Below are positions 1-8,172 of a stretch of DNA of 64,000 nucleotides, piece after piece. The stretch spans positions 1 through 64,000 of the forward strand of contig QZKW01000089.1 of NCBI GenBank assembly GCA_003599885.1. Direction: 5' to 3'. Below the pieces are notes generated by a model. It was not told the origin of the DNA and did no database searches. It saw only the letters and a program-made list of their open reading frames with translations. The first letter of the stretch is position 1; every line of letters starts with the position of its first letter. The stretch comes from Desulfobacteraceae bacterium (GTDB lineage: Bacteria > Desulfobacterota > Desulfobacteria > Desulfobacterales > Desulfosalsimonadaceae). A program made the position numbers and the translations under genes.

Positions 1-1314
1 TGTCTGGACCGGCAGGGCAAGCTGCTCCATAACGATACGGTGTATCCCCTGATGTCTGAAAAAAAGGCTGAAGAAGAGGCCAAAAAAATTCGTCTGCTGT
101 GCGAAAAATTTGAGATAGAGGCCATAGCCGTGGGCAACGGTACTGCGGGCCGGGAAACCGAAGCTTTTGTCCGGGCCATACCCTTTGCCCGGCCGGTCCA
201 GATCATCATGGTTAATGAGAGCGGGGCTTCCATTTATTCCGCGTCCGAAGCGGCCAGGGAGGAATTTCCCGACCATGACCTGACGGTGCGCGGTTCTGTG
301 TCCATCGGGCGGCGGCTCATGGACCCGCTGGCGGAGCTCGTTAAGATCGATCCTAAATCCATTGGCGTGGGCCAGTACCAGCATGATGTGGACCAGATCG
401 CCCTCAAGCAGTCGCTGGATGATGTGGTGATGAGCTGTGTGAACCGGGTGGGGGTGGATTTGAACCGGGCCAGCGTGCAGCTTCTGACCTATGTGTCGGG
501 ACTGAGTGCGGGCGTGGCCAAAAATATTGTCCTGCATCGGGAAAAGAACGGTCCGTTTGCATCCAGGCGTCAGTTGACGGACGTGCCGCGCCTGGGGCCG
601 GTGGCGTTTGTTCAGTCCGCAGGCTTTTTGCGGATCCCGGACAGTGAAAATCCCTTAGACGGCAGCGCCGTGCATCCGGAAAGCTATCATATCGTGGATG
701 CCATGGCCAGAGATGCCGGTGTCTCGGTGGCGGAGCTGATGAAGCAGCCGGAGATCCGGGACCGGATCGATGTCTCACGGTATGTGACCGATACCATCGG
801 CCTGCCCACGTTAAACGATATCATGGCCGAACTGGCCAAGCCCGGCCGGGATCCCCGCGAGAAATTCGAGGCATTCGCGTTTGCGGACGGGGTGGAAAAA
901 ATAGACGATTTGCTGCCCGGCATGAAACTGCCCGGTATTGTGACCAATATTACGGCATTCGGCGCGTTTGTGGATATCGGGGTGCATCAGGACGGCCTGG
1001 TGCATGTCAGTCAGATGGCGGACCGGTTTGTGAAAAATCCCGCAGATATTGTCAAAGTCCAGCAAAAAGTCATGGTCACTGTGCTGGAAGTGGATATTGC
1101 CAGACGCCGCATCTCCCTTTCCCTCCGGTCGGATGCCGGGCAAGCGGCCGTAAATGAGAAAAAGCCGGATGATAGAAAAACCGGCGAGAAAAAACCATCC
1201 GGGCCAAAAGCGCCGGACCGGCCTGAAACACCTGCGCAAAAAAGGGGGAAAAACTCAGAAACGGGGTTTGCCGGTTCCCTGGCCGATGCCCTGCGAAAGA
1301 GCGGGTTGAAATAA
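1..1314 (+). CDS. tex: Tex, transcription accessory protein (3' part)
   Basis: The reading frame is open from the first base, so the N-terminal part lies outside the window; 437 residues remain. Tex is a cytoplasmic nucleic-acid-binding protein linked to transcription and RNA handling. Visible in order are the end of the YqgF/RuvC-like domain, the hallmark stretch SIGVGQYQHDV near residue 120, the helix-hairpin-helix region (about 150-215), and a C-terminal S1 RNA-binding domain (about 303-378, with ITAFGAFVDIGVHQDGLVH). A Lys/Pro-rich tail follows. The GTG at 40 that could open an ORF is internal to the domain and not a real start. No truncation or frameshift is seen. The motif order leaves little doubt about identity. 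Confidence 0.96.
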   Translation, partial: CLDRQGKLLHNDTVYPLMSEKKAEEEAKKIRLLCEKFEIEAIAVGNGTAGRETEAFVRAIPFARPVQIIMVNESGASIYSASEAAREEFPDHDLTVRGSVSIGRRLMDPLAELVKIDPKSIGVGQYQHDVDQIALKQSLDDVVMSCVNRVGVDLNRASVQLLTYVSGLSAGVAKNIVLHREKNGPFASRRQLTDVPRLGPVAFVQSAGFLRIPDSENPLDGSAVHPESYHIVDAMARDAGVSVAELMKQPEIRDRIDVSRYVTDTIGLPTLNDIMAELAKPGRDPREKFEAFAFADGVEKIDDLLPGMKLPGIVTNITAFGAFVDIGVHQDGLVHVSQMADRFVKNPADIVKVQQKVMVTVLEVDIARRRISLSLRSDAGQAAVNEKKPDDRKTGEKKPSGPKAPDRPETPAQKRGKNSETGFAGSLADALRKSGLK

Positions 1315-1454
1315 ATGATTCGCAATTTTGTTTATTATCTGATATTAAAAGAAAAAAATAACCAGACAAACCGGGCGCCGGTGTCGATTGCTTTTGCGCT
1401 ATCCCCCGGTTTGTCATTTCAAGCCAAAGGAAAAGGTCAATTAATCGAGACGCT

Positions 1455-3458
1455 ATGGACAATGAAAAAAAAACCGCATCCCCGAAACCGGAGTCCGTTC
1501 AGCCGGAACAAGAGATCGTAGAAACATCCACTCCGGAATCGCCCCTACAGGAGCCATCCAAACCCCAACGAAGCCGACGGCCGGCCGCTGGAAAGCGCAA
1601 AACCAAACCGGCTGAACCCGCCGAACCAGCGGAAGCCGAGGTGGTAAAATTTAAACTTCCTGCCTGGATTTTGCCGGATTCTCCCGAACCCGTCGCACCC
1701 AAACGGAGTACCCGGCCTGCCGCTGGAAACCGCAAGACAAAGTCGCCTGAGCCGACAGAGCAACTTGGTGATGCGGATCGGGCAGCGTCCACTCAGCCGG
1801 AACAAGAGACTGTTGATGCAACCACTCCGGAATCGCCCGCACAGGAACCTGCCAAACCCAAACGAAGGCGTCGGCCTGCCGCTGGAAAACGCAAAGCAAA
1901 ACTCTCTGAGCCTGTCGAAGAAGCAGCGGTCGAAGTGACGGAAATCAAACTTCCGGCCTCGATTCAGCCGGAAGGTTCCCAGGCAGTGCAGGACATTCAG
2001 GAGCCGATGGGTCCGGAGTCATCCGAAGAACAGCCATCCGAAACCGTTAAACCCAAACGAAGACGCCGCCCGGCTGGTAGAAACCGCAAAAAAAAATCAC
2101 CCGAATCCGCGCCGGTGGAGGAGACTTCTGCCCCGGAACCGCTGCCGGCGGTGGATGACTGGACGATTGACGCGTTTCATGTCCCGCCCGAGGAGGGCCG
2201 GGTCCGGTTTCACGATCTCTCTCTTCCTGCTCCCCTGATGCACGGCATTTCTGATCTGAATTTTACTTTTTGCACCCCGATTCAGGCGGAGATTCTGCCC
2301 AGCACCCTGGCCGGCCGGGACGCCTTCGGCAAAGCCCAGACCGGTACGGGCAAGACCGCCGCGTTTTTGATCACCGTGATTACCCGGATGCTGAACAATC
2401 CGATTCAAGACCACAGGAAATCGGGGACCCCCAGGGTGCTGATTCTTGCGCCGACCCGTGAACTGGTGATCCAGATTTCCGAAGAAGCCAGGCAGCTCGG
2501 CAAATATTGCGGATTGACGATTATTTCTGTTTTCGGCGGAATGGATTACGACAAGCAGAGACGCCAGCTGGCTGGAAAACCGGTGGATATCATGGTGGCG
2601 ACGCCGGGACGGCTGCTGGATTTTCAGCAGCGCCGCGACCTTTTCCTGAACAAGGTGGAAACCCTGATTATCGATGAAGCGGATCGGATGCTGGACATGG
2701 GGTTTATCCCGGATGTCCGCAAAATCATTTACAGCACCCCGACCAAGGATACCCGCCAGACCCTTTTGTTTTCCGCAACCCTGACCGAGGCCATCACCCG
2801 GCTGGCCGAAAGCTGGACCCGCAATCCCGTCACCGTGGAAATCGAGCCGGAAATGATCGCCGTGGATACCGTGGATCAGGTGGTGTATATTGTGACGGCC
2901 AAGGAAAAATTCGCGCTGCTGTATAACGTCATAGAGCAGCAAAAGCTCGAACGGGTGCTGATTTTCTGCAATCGCAAGGATCAGGTGGTCAAGCTTTCCG
3001 AGATGCTGACAAGATATGGCATGACCTGTTCGATACTTTCCGGCGATGTGCCGCAGCAAAAACGCGTTCAACGGCTGGAAGCTTTTAAGGCCGGAAAGAT
3101 CCGCGTGATTGTGGCCACCGACGTGGTGGCCAGGGGCATCCATATCGAGGGAATGGACCATGTGATCAATTTCAAGCTGCCCCATGATCCGGAAGACTAT
3201 GTACACCGCATCGGCCGCACGGGCCGGGCCGGGTCCGCCGGCACGTCCATCAGTTTCGCCGATGACGATGACGCGTTTTATCTACCCGATATTGAAGCAT
3301 TTATCGGTAAAAAACTGCCGTGCATCCGGCCGGATGACGAGTGGCTGGTTATGCCGGAACCGCTTTACGCATATAAACCGGACAAATCCAGGCCGCCGCG
3401 CAAAACCGGTCAATCCCCGTCAGCCGGGAAAAACCGGCGTCGTCCGAACCGCAGATAA
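1455..3458 (+). CDS. DEAD-box ATP-dependent RNA helicase (RhlE/RhlB type) with repetitive basic N-terminal tail
   Basis: ATP-dependent RNA unwinding enzyme, probably acting in ribosome assembly or RNA decay. The helicase core begins near residue 250: Q motif (FCTPIQ, about 272), motif I AQTGTGKT (294-301), PTREL, DEAD (407-410), SAT, ATDVVARGIHI and HRIGRTGRAG. About 245 residues before the core are low complexity, with four copies of a basic box resembling RRRPAAGKRK (about 38, 84, 136, 201) separated by Glu/Pro-rich linkers. Residues 16-55 and 114-153 are near-duplicates. A shorter basic tail ends the protein. The ATG at 1455 was chosen because the repeats run back to it; its ribosome site is weak. 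The helicase call is secure; the subfamily is inferred. Confidence 0.93.
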   Translation: MDNEKKTASPKPESVQPEQEIVETSTPESPLQEPSKPQRSRRPAAGKRKTKPAEPAEPAEAEVVKFKLPAWILPDSPEPVAPKRSTRPAAGNRKTKSPEPTEQLGDADRAASTQPEQETVDATTPESPAQEPAKPKRRRRPAAGKRKAKLSEPVEEAAVEVTEIKLPASIQPEGSQAVQDIQEPMGPESSEEQPSETVKPKRRRRPAGRNRKKKSPESAPVEETSAPEPLPAVDDWTIDAFHVPPEEGRVRFHDLSLPAPLMHGISDLNFTFCTPIQAEILPSTLAGRDAFGKAQTGTGKTAAFLITVITRMLNNPIQDHRKSGTPRVLILAPTRELVIQISEEARQLGKYCGLTIISVFGGMDYDKQRRQLAGKPVDIMVATPGRLLDFQQRRDLFLNKVETLIIDEADRMLDMGFIPDVRKIIYSTPTKDTRQTLLFSATLTEAITRLAESWTRNPVTVEIEPEMIAVDTVDQVVYIVTAKEKFALLYNVIEQQKLERVLIFCNRKDQVVKLSEMLTRYGMTCSILSGDVPQQKRVQRLEAFKAGKIRVIVATDVVARGIHIEGMDHVINFKLPHDPEDYVHRIGRTGRAGSAGTSISFADDDDAFYLPDIEAFIGKKLPCIRPDDEWLVMPEPLYAYKPDKSRPPRKTGQSPSAGKNRRRPNRR

Positions 3459-3541
3459 CGGTTCGAGGTTTTTATGCCGGTAAAATGTGTTTATGCAGGA
3501 TTTATGAACAAATTTAACTATTTTCAGTAAAAGGCACCGAG

Positions 3542-3856
3542 ATGACGGGGGATAACGTTCATTTTGAGTTTTCCTGCAAAACGAATTTTTTTAGTGGGCA
3601 TGCCATTCAGAGAATGTTTGAAAGAGGGTTTTCCAAATCTGACATTCGCACCTGTGTTGAGCAAGGCGAAGTGATAGAGAGTTATCCAAACGATACGCCT
3701 TATCCAAGCGTGTTATTGTTAGGATCCATACAAGGCCGACCGGTTCATATAGTCTTGGCGGTAGACGCGCAAAATGAAACATGCATCATCGTTACTGCCT
3801 ATGAACCAAACATCAATTTATGGAAAGAAGGGTTTAAAAAAAGGAGATCATCATGA
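3542..3856 (+). CDS. DUF4258 protein, putative toxin of a toxin-antitoxin-like pair
   Basis: A protein of 104 residues showing the DUF4258 pattern: SGHAIQRMFERGFSKSDI near the start, an IESYPNDTPYPS segment in the middle, and VHIVLAVD followed by IIVTAYEP near the end. DUF4258 proteins are small, probably RelE/BrnT-like folds usually found beside zinc-finger antitoxins. The stop overlaps the start of the next gene as ATGA (3853-3856), so the two are translationally coupled. The toxin role is inferred from family and context; no catalytic residue can be assigned by eye. Confidence 0.75.
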   Translation: MTGDNVHFEFSCKTNFFSGHAIQRMFERGFSKSDIRTCVEQGEVIESYPNDTPYPSVLLLGSIQGRPVHIVLAVDAQNETCIIVTAYEPNINLWKEGFKKRRSS

Positions 3857-4077
3857 AATGTGTTATTTGCCGAAATGGGGAAACGCATTCCGGTCACGTC
3901 ACTGTGAGTCTCCAGCGCGGGGATACCAGCATCATCATTAAAAAAGTACCAGCCAATGTTTGTGAGAATTGTGGCGAATATTATCTGAACGAGGCTATAA
4001 CTGATCGCATCCTGTCTCAGGCGGAAGATGCTGTAAGAAAAGGGGCTGAAGTGGAAATTCTGCGCTTCGCAGCATAA
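3853..4077 (+). CDS. YgiT-type zinc-finger protein, putative antitoxin partner
   Basis: A protein of 74 residues with two Cys-x2-Cys pairs (CVIC at residues 3-6 and CENC near 37-40) as in the N-terminal zinc domain of MqsA/YgiT. It has no C-terminal helix-turn-helix, so it is the short form without the DNA-binding half. AAGGAGA precedes the start, which overlaps the upstream stop by four bases. The short YgiT-type proteins commonly follow DUF4258 genes and are annotated as antitoxin components; whether this one binds DNA or only its partner cannot be told from sequence. Confidence 0.78.
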   Translation: MKCVICRNGETHSGHVTVSLQRGDTSIIIKKVPANVCENCGEYYLNEAITDRILSQAEDAVRKGAEVEILRFAA

Positions 4078-4150
4078 TCATGTTCGCCGGAAGACATAAC
4101 TGGATACAGTGCAACGCAATGAAAATAAATCATTTTATAAACGGGGGTTG

Positions 4151-4182
4151 CCATTCCGGCTAAAATAACGAAACCGGAATGG
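4151..4182 (+). repeat. Inverted repeat downstream of the DUF4258/YgiT pair
   Basis: A perfect 9-bp stem, CCATTCCGG (4151-4159) and CCGGAATGG (4174-4182), with a 14-base loop. The sequence after it is only moderately T-rich (TCTTCT). It may end the upstream operon or be part of the leader of the ABC-F gene. A 14-codon ORF starting at 4119 (MKINHF...) ends inside its 5' arm, but has no clear ribosome site. Confidence 0.45.
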
Positions 4183-4261
4183 TCTTCTATGTAACAAAAT
4201 TCTATTCAAAAAATAACTATTTGAAATTAAATAAAATTCGTTATTTTTAGATTTGGTCTCG

Positions 4262-4285
4262 GCCCCGCTGAATGGGGCGCTTTTT
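4262..4285 (+). terminator. Rho-independent terminator-like hairpin just before the ABC-F gene
   Basis: GCCCC (4262-4266), a 7-base loop, GGGGC (4274-4278), then GC and five T. It ends only 18 bases before the start codon at 4304, leaving almost no room for a promoter between them, so transcription of the gene probably enters from upstream and crosses this hairpin. An additional AT-rich inverted repeat (AAAAATAAC 4209-4217, GTTATTTTT 4240-4248) lies just before it. Confidence 0.6.
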
Positions 4286-4303
4286 ATTGTCTGAACAGGA
4301 ACT

Positions 4304-6127
4304 ATGGCGTTAATCAGTATTCGTAATATGAGCATGGGGTTTGGAGGGCACCTGCTGTTTGATCAGGTTTCCCTCCACATTGAACCCGGTGAGCGGGCGT
4401 GTCTTGTAGGCAGAAACGGAGAAGGCAAAACCACGCTTTTGCATATTCTGCAGGGCGGCGTGGTTCCGGATCACGGGGAAATTTTTCGCCAGCCCGGTAT
4501 CCGGATCGCCTCGCTCCCCCAGGAAATCCCTTCCGATCTCCATGGAACCATCCATGAAATCGTTGTCAGCGGCCTTGAAAACAACGGATTGACTGCTCTT
4601 GCAGCAGGTCATGAAGCGGGCGATGAAGATGCCTGGAAGCGCCTGGCCCATGTCGATAAAACCCTTACCCAGCTGAACCTTTCCCCGGGTCTGAAGTTTG
4701 AAACCCTTTCTGCAGGCATGAAACGCCGGGTGCTTCTGGCCAGAGCTTTGGCCGGTGCGCCGGATATGCTGCTCCTGGATGAGCCCACCAACCATATGGA
4801 TATCCCGTCCATCGACCTGATGGAATCAATTCTGACAAAATTTGCCGGAACCCTCGTGTTTGTGACCCATGACCGGGCGTTTTTGGAAAAAATTGCCAAC
4901 CGGATCATTGAGATTGATACCGGCCGGATGACGTCCTGGGATTGCGGTTATGCGGCCTATCTGGAACGTAAGGCCGAACTGGTGGGTGTGGAAGCGGAAC
5001 ACAACCATCAGTTTGATAAAAAACTGGCCATTGAAGAGGCGTGGATCAGGCAAGGGGTCAAGGCCCGGCGCACCCGAAACGAAGGCCGGGTGCGGGCGCT
5101 CATGCAGTTGCGCCAGGAACGGCAAAACCGGCGGACCCGCGCTGGCAGTGCCAAGATGGAACTTCAGGAAGCCGAACGCACCGGAAAGCTGGTGCTGGAG
5201 GCGGCGGAGGTGTCCTTTGCCTGGGACGGGAAACCGGTGATGCGGGATTTCAATGTCATGGTGATGCGGGGCGACCGGGTGGGCATCATTGGGCCCAACG
5301 GCAGCGGCAAAACCACCCTCCTGGGCCTGATACTGAAACAGCTTGCGCCGGATGCGGGGAGCGTCCGGCATGGGGTCAATCTTCAGGTCGCCTATTTTGA
5401 CCAGAACCGCGAACAACTGGATGAGGAAAAAACCGTTCAGGACAATATCTCAAACGGCAATGAATTTCTGGAAATCAACGGCCGCCGGCGGCATGTCATC
5501 GGCTATCTCAAGGATTTCCTGTTTTCCCCGGACCGGGCGCGGAGTCCCTTGAAAACCCTTTCCGGCGGGGAGCGCAACCGGCTTCTGCTGGCACGCCTCT
5601 TCACCCGGCCATCCAATGTGCTGGTCATGGACGAGCCCACCAACGATCTGGATGTCCAGACCCTGGAACTTCTGGAAGAACTGCTGCTGGAGTATGCCGG
5701 GACCCTCCTGCTGGTAAGTCACGACCGGGCGTTTCTCAATAATGTGGTGACCAGTACCCTGGTGTTTGAAGGGAATGGCGCGGTCCGGGAATACATCGGG
5801 GGGTATGATGACTGGCTGCGGCAGCGGAAACCTATGGAAATTCCGAAAAAACCGCCCGAAAAACCAAAGGAGAAATCAAAAACCGCTGCGGCAGCAGGTG
5901 GCGGTAAGATGGGCTACATGGAAAAACGCGAACTGGCCGCACTCCCCCAGCAGATCGAAGCCATGGAACAGGAACTGGCCGGGCTTTTTGAACAGATGTC
6001 GGCCCCGGATTTCTATAAAACAGACGCCCAGACCGTTTCCCGGATGGTTGCCCGTCAAAAGGAACTGGAAGACAAACTGGAGTTCGCCTATGCCCGGTGG
6101 GAAGAACTGGAGGCGCGGGAGGCATGA
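4304..6127 (+). CDS. uup: ABC-F family ATPase, Uup-like
   Basis: A soluble protein of 607 residues with two ATP-binding cassettes and no membrane segments, the ABC-F plan; these proteins act on the ribosome. Cassette 1 has Walker A GRNGEGKT (36-43), signature LSAGMKRR and Walker B LLLDEPTNHMD. Cassette 2 has Walker A GPNGSGKT (about 330), signature LSGGERNR and LVMDEPTNDLD. The C-terminal roughly 75 residues form the coiled-coil tail typical of Uup (MEKRELAALPQQIEAMEQEL), after a Lys/Pro-rich linker. AGGA lies just before the ATG. The leader carries a terminator hairpin that may control expression. The subfamily is assigned from the tail; a role in antibiotic resistance is possible but not shown. 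Confidence 0.92.
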   Translation: MALISIRNMSMGFGGHLLFDQVSLHIEPGERACLVGRNGEGKTTLLHILQGGVVPDHGEIFRQPGIRIASLPQEIPSDLHGTIHEIVVSGLENNGLTALAAGHEAGDEDAWKRLAHVDKTLTQLNLSPGLKFETLSAGMKRRVLLARALAGAPDMLLLDEPTNHMDIPSIDLMESILTKFAGTLVFVTHDRAFLEKIANRIIEIDTGRMTSWDCGYAAYLERKAELVGVEAEHNHQFDKKLAIEEAWIRQGVKARRTRNEGRVRALMQLRQERQNRRTRAGSAKMELQEAERTGKLVLEAAEVSFAWDGKPVMRDFNVMVMRGDRVGIIGPNGSGKTTLLGLILKQLAPDAGSVRHGVNLQVAYFDQNREQLDEEKTVQDNISNGNEFLEINGRRRHVIGYLKDFLFSPDRARSPLKTLSGGERNRLLLARLFTRPSNVLVMDEPTNDLDVQTLELLEELLLEYAGTLLLVSHDRAFLNNVVTSTLVFEGNGAVREYIGGYDDWLRQRKPMEIPKKPPEKPKEKSKTAAAAGGGKMGYMEKRELAALPQQIEAMEQELAGLFEQMSAPDFYKTDAQTVSRMVARQKELEDKLEFAYARWEELEAREA

Positions 6128-6171
6128 TTTGCATATTATGACGACAGGCGCTGCAGATTTGATCTGTTATT

Positions 6172-7131
6172 TTATGTTTTTCCGCCTTCGCCAGTCATTG
6201 TCCGGACATATTCCTCAACCGCTTCTTTCGTCGTCATCCAGTTTCTGTTGAATTTTACAGCCGACAACCGGCCCTGCCGCGCCAAAAACGATAAATACTC
6301 CTGGGAATAATCACAATACCGGGTTGCTTCTTTCAGGGTGATGTAGCCCTGTTTTTCGCTTTTTTTAAAATCCGCCGGTGCCAGTGCGTTCAGATAGATG
6401 ATTAATGACCTTTCAACCGATTTCCCGATAAAGTCTGTAAATCCGTCATACTTTCCCATATCCGCTTCTTTTAATACCCGGTAATATTTTTTGCGATCCA
6501 CATTCATGATGACGGCGGGCGGAAAGCCGTTTTTCATCAACACCAGGTTCATTAAAATTCTGGCGGTGCGGCCGTTTCCATCCATAAAAGGATGAATATG
6601 GACGGTTTTGTAATGAATGGCAGCCGCTAATTCAGGCACTGACAAAGCATTCAGGTGCTGATAATACCATTCGATGAGTTCATCCATCAGCCGCGGAATT
6701 TTCCCCGCATCCGGGGGAAGATGCACGGCGCCCATAATTCGGACATTGTGGTCTCTGAATTTTCCCGCTTCCGTCTCATCAATATTTTTAAAAATCGTTT
6801 CATGAATATTTAAAATCAAATCAATGCTGATATCCTGTTTGTTCTGGATATAGTTTTTTAGCTGGGTTATGGCTTTTTTGTGATTGATGGCTTCAAAATG
6901 CTCCGCCAGTGATTTTCCACCCACGGTTAACCCCCGGTTGATCACCAGTTCCGTTTCCTGAAGAGAGAGGGTGTTCCCTTCAATGGCGTTTGAGTTATAG
7001 GTCCACTCCAGCGTAAATTGCTCATCTAATTTTCTCACAACAGCGGAAGGAAACGGCCGGAACCGGTCAATTTCTCTCTTTTTTCCTGTAATGCTGTTCA
7101 TCAAACCGTCATTCATTCGGATATTATTCAT
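6172..7131 (-). CDS. Fic family protein (AMP-transferase), class II autoinhibited type
   Basis: A protein of 319 residues. The Fic core motif HPFMDGNGRTAR carries the catalytic His and the phosphate-binding residues used to transfer AMP or another nucleotide monophosphate to hydroxyl side chains of target proteins. Before the core is an inhibitory helix with the S-x-x-x-E-G pattern (SNAIEG, about residue 43), which marks a class II protein whose activity is blocked in cis. The C-terminal 55 residues (ITLKEATRYCDYSQEYLS...) look like a small helix-turn-helix domain of the excisionase/MerR kind. AAGGAGA precedes the ATG. It converges with uup and is divergent from the cyclase gene. No antitoxin gene is adjacent; targets are unknown. 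Confidence 0.92.
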   Translation of the reverse strand: MNNIRMNDGLMNSITGKKREIDRFRPFPSAVVRKLDEQFTLEWTYNSNAIEGNTLSLQETELVINRGLTVGGKSLAEHFEAINHKKAITQLKNYIQNKQDISIDLILNIHETIFKNIDETEAGKFRDHNVRIMGAVHLPPDAGKIPRLMDELIEWYYQHLNALSVPELAAAIHYKTVHIHPFMDGNGRTARILMNLVLMKNGFPPAVIMNVDRKKYYRVLKEADMGKYDGFTDFIGKSVERSLIIYLNALAPADFKKSEKQGYITLKEATRYCDYSQEYLSFLARQGRLSAVKFNRNWMTTKEAVEEYVRTMTGEGGKT

Positions 7132-7257
7132 ATCGGTTTCTCCTTAATTGCTCCTATCCGATAATCTAATCCCAAAGACCGCAAACATCAAGACAAATGG
7201 GGGCAGGGCGCCAAAATTTTCTTGTTAAAAGCCGGTTGTTTATAGTATGTTCGGCCC

Positions 7258-8172
7258 ATGAATACCCAAACAGATACATTGGCCGTGCTTTTTGCGGATA
7301 TCGCCAAGAGCACCGCGATTTATGAAACCCTGGGCGACCAGCGCGCCCAGACCCTGATCGAATCCTGTCTGACCCTGCTTAAAAAAGTCACCGGAAAATT
7401 CAACGGGGTGGTGATCAAAACCATCGGTGACGAGCTGATGTGCACGTTCCCCACAGCCCGCGACGCTGTGAGCGCTGCAAAAGAAATGAACCAGACCCTG
7501 ACCCTTGCGTCTGTGGTGGATGACCCTGCCTGCCGGCCGCCCAATATTTATGTGGGCATCCACTATGGCCCGGTGATCCTGGAAAAAGGGGACGTGTTCG
7601 GCGATACCGTGAATGTGGCGGCCCGGATCGCCGGGTTTAAAAAACAGCGGCAGATTCTGATCAGCGAGCAAACGGCGGATGCGCTGCCCCCTGACCTGCG
7701 TTCAAGTGTCAAGTGCGTGGATCATACCACCATCAAAGGCAAAACCGGCGAATTCACGGTGTATGAATTTATATGGGAAGCCCAGGACCTCACCATCATT
7801 GTGAGCCAGCCCATGGAAAGCCTGTTTTCCAGGGAGCAGCCGGCGAAACTCGAACTGGTCTTCCATAGCCAGACCGTGACCATCGGCCCGGAAAAACACG
7901 GGGTCTCGCTGGGACGCCAAACCCATAACGATATTGTCATCGATACCCAATACGCTTCCCGGTCCCATGCCAGAATCGAATACCGCCGGGGGAAATTTTT
8001 TCTGATGGACCAAAGCTCCAACGGCACTTATATTCTTTATCCGGCAACCGGCGACACCTTTCACATCCGGCAGGAAGAAATCCAGCTCAACGGAAGCGGG
8101 ATCATCTGCCCTGGCCGTCAGCCGGAAGCCAACCGGCCGGATACGCTTTCTTTCAGGCTTCTCCAGGCTTAG
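7258..8172 (+). CDS. Class III adenylate/guanylate cyclase with C-terminal FHA domain
   Basis: A protein of 304 residues without membrane segments. The N-terminal roughly 170 residues are a class III cyclase homology domain: LFADIAKST holds the first metal-binding Asp, KTIGDELMCTFP the second, and GDTVNVAARI the conserved Asn/Arg region. The C-terminal part (about 205-300) is an FHA domain, which binds phosphothreonine peptides: VSLGRQTHNDIVI, RSHARI and DQSSNGTYI are the usual contact motifs. The enzyme probably makes cAMP under control of a Ser/Thr kinase, but substrate choice was not tested. No strong ribosome site is seen before ATG 7258. The end overlaps the convergent arsM gene by four bases. 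Confidence 0.9.
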   Translation: MNTQTDTLAVLFADIAKSTAIYETLGDQRAQTLIESCLTLLKKVTGKFNGVVIKTIGDELMCTFPTARDAVSAAKEMNQTLTLASVVDDPACRPPNIYVGIHYGPVILEKGDVFGDTVNVAARIAGFKKQRQILISEQTADALPPDLRSSVKCVDHTTIKGKTGEFTVYEFIWEAQDLTIIVSQPMESLFSREQPAKLELVFHSQTVTIGPEKHGVSLGRQTHNDIVIDTQYASRSHARIEYRRGKFFLMDQSSNGTYILYPATGDTFHIRQEEIQLNGSGIICPGRQPEANRPDTLSFRLLQA

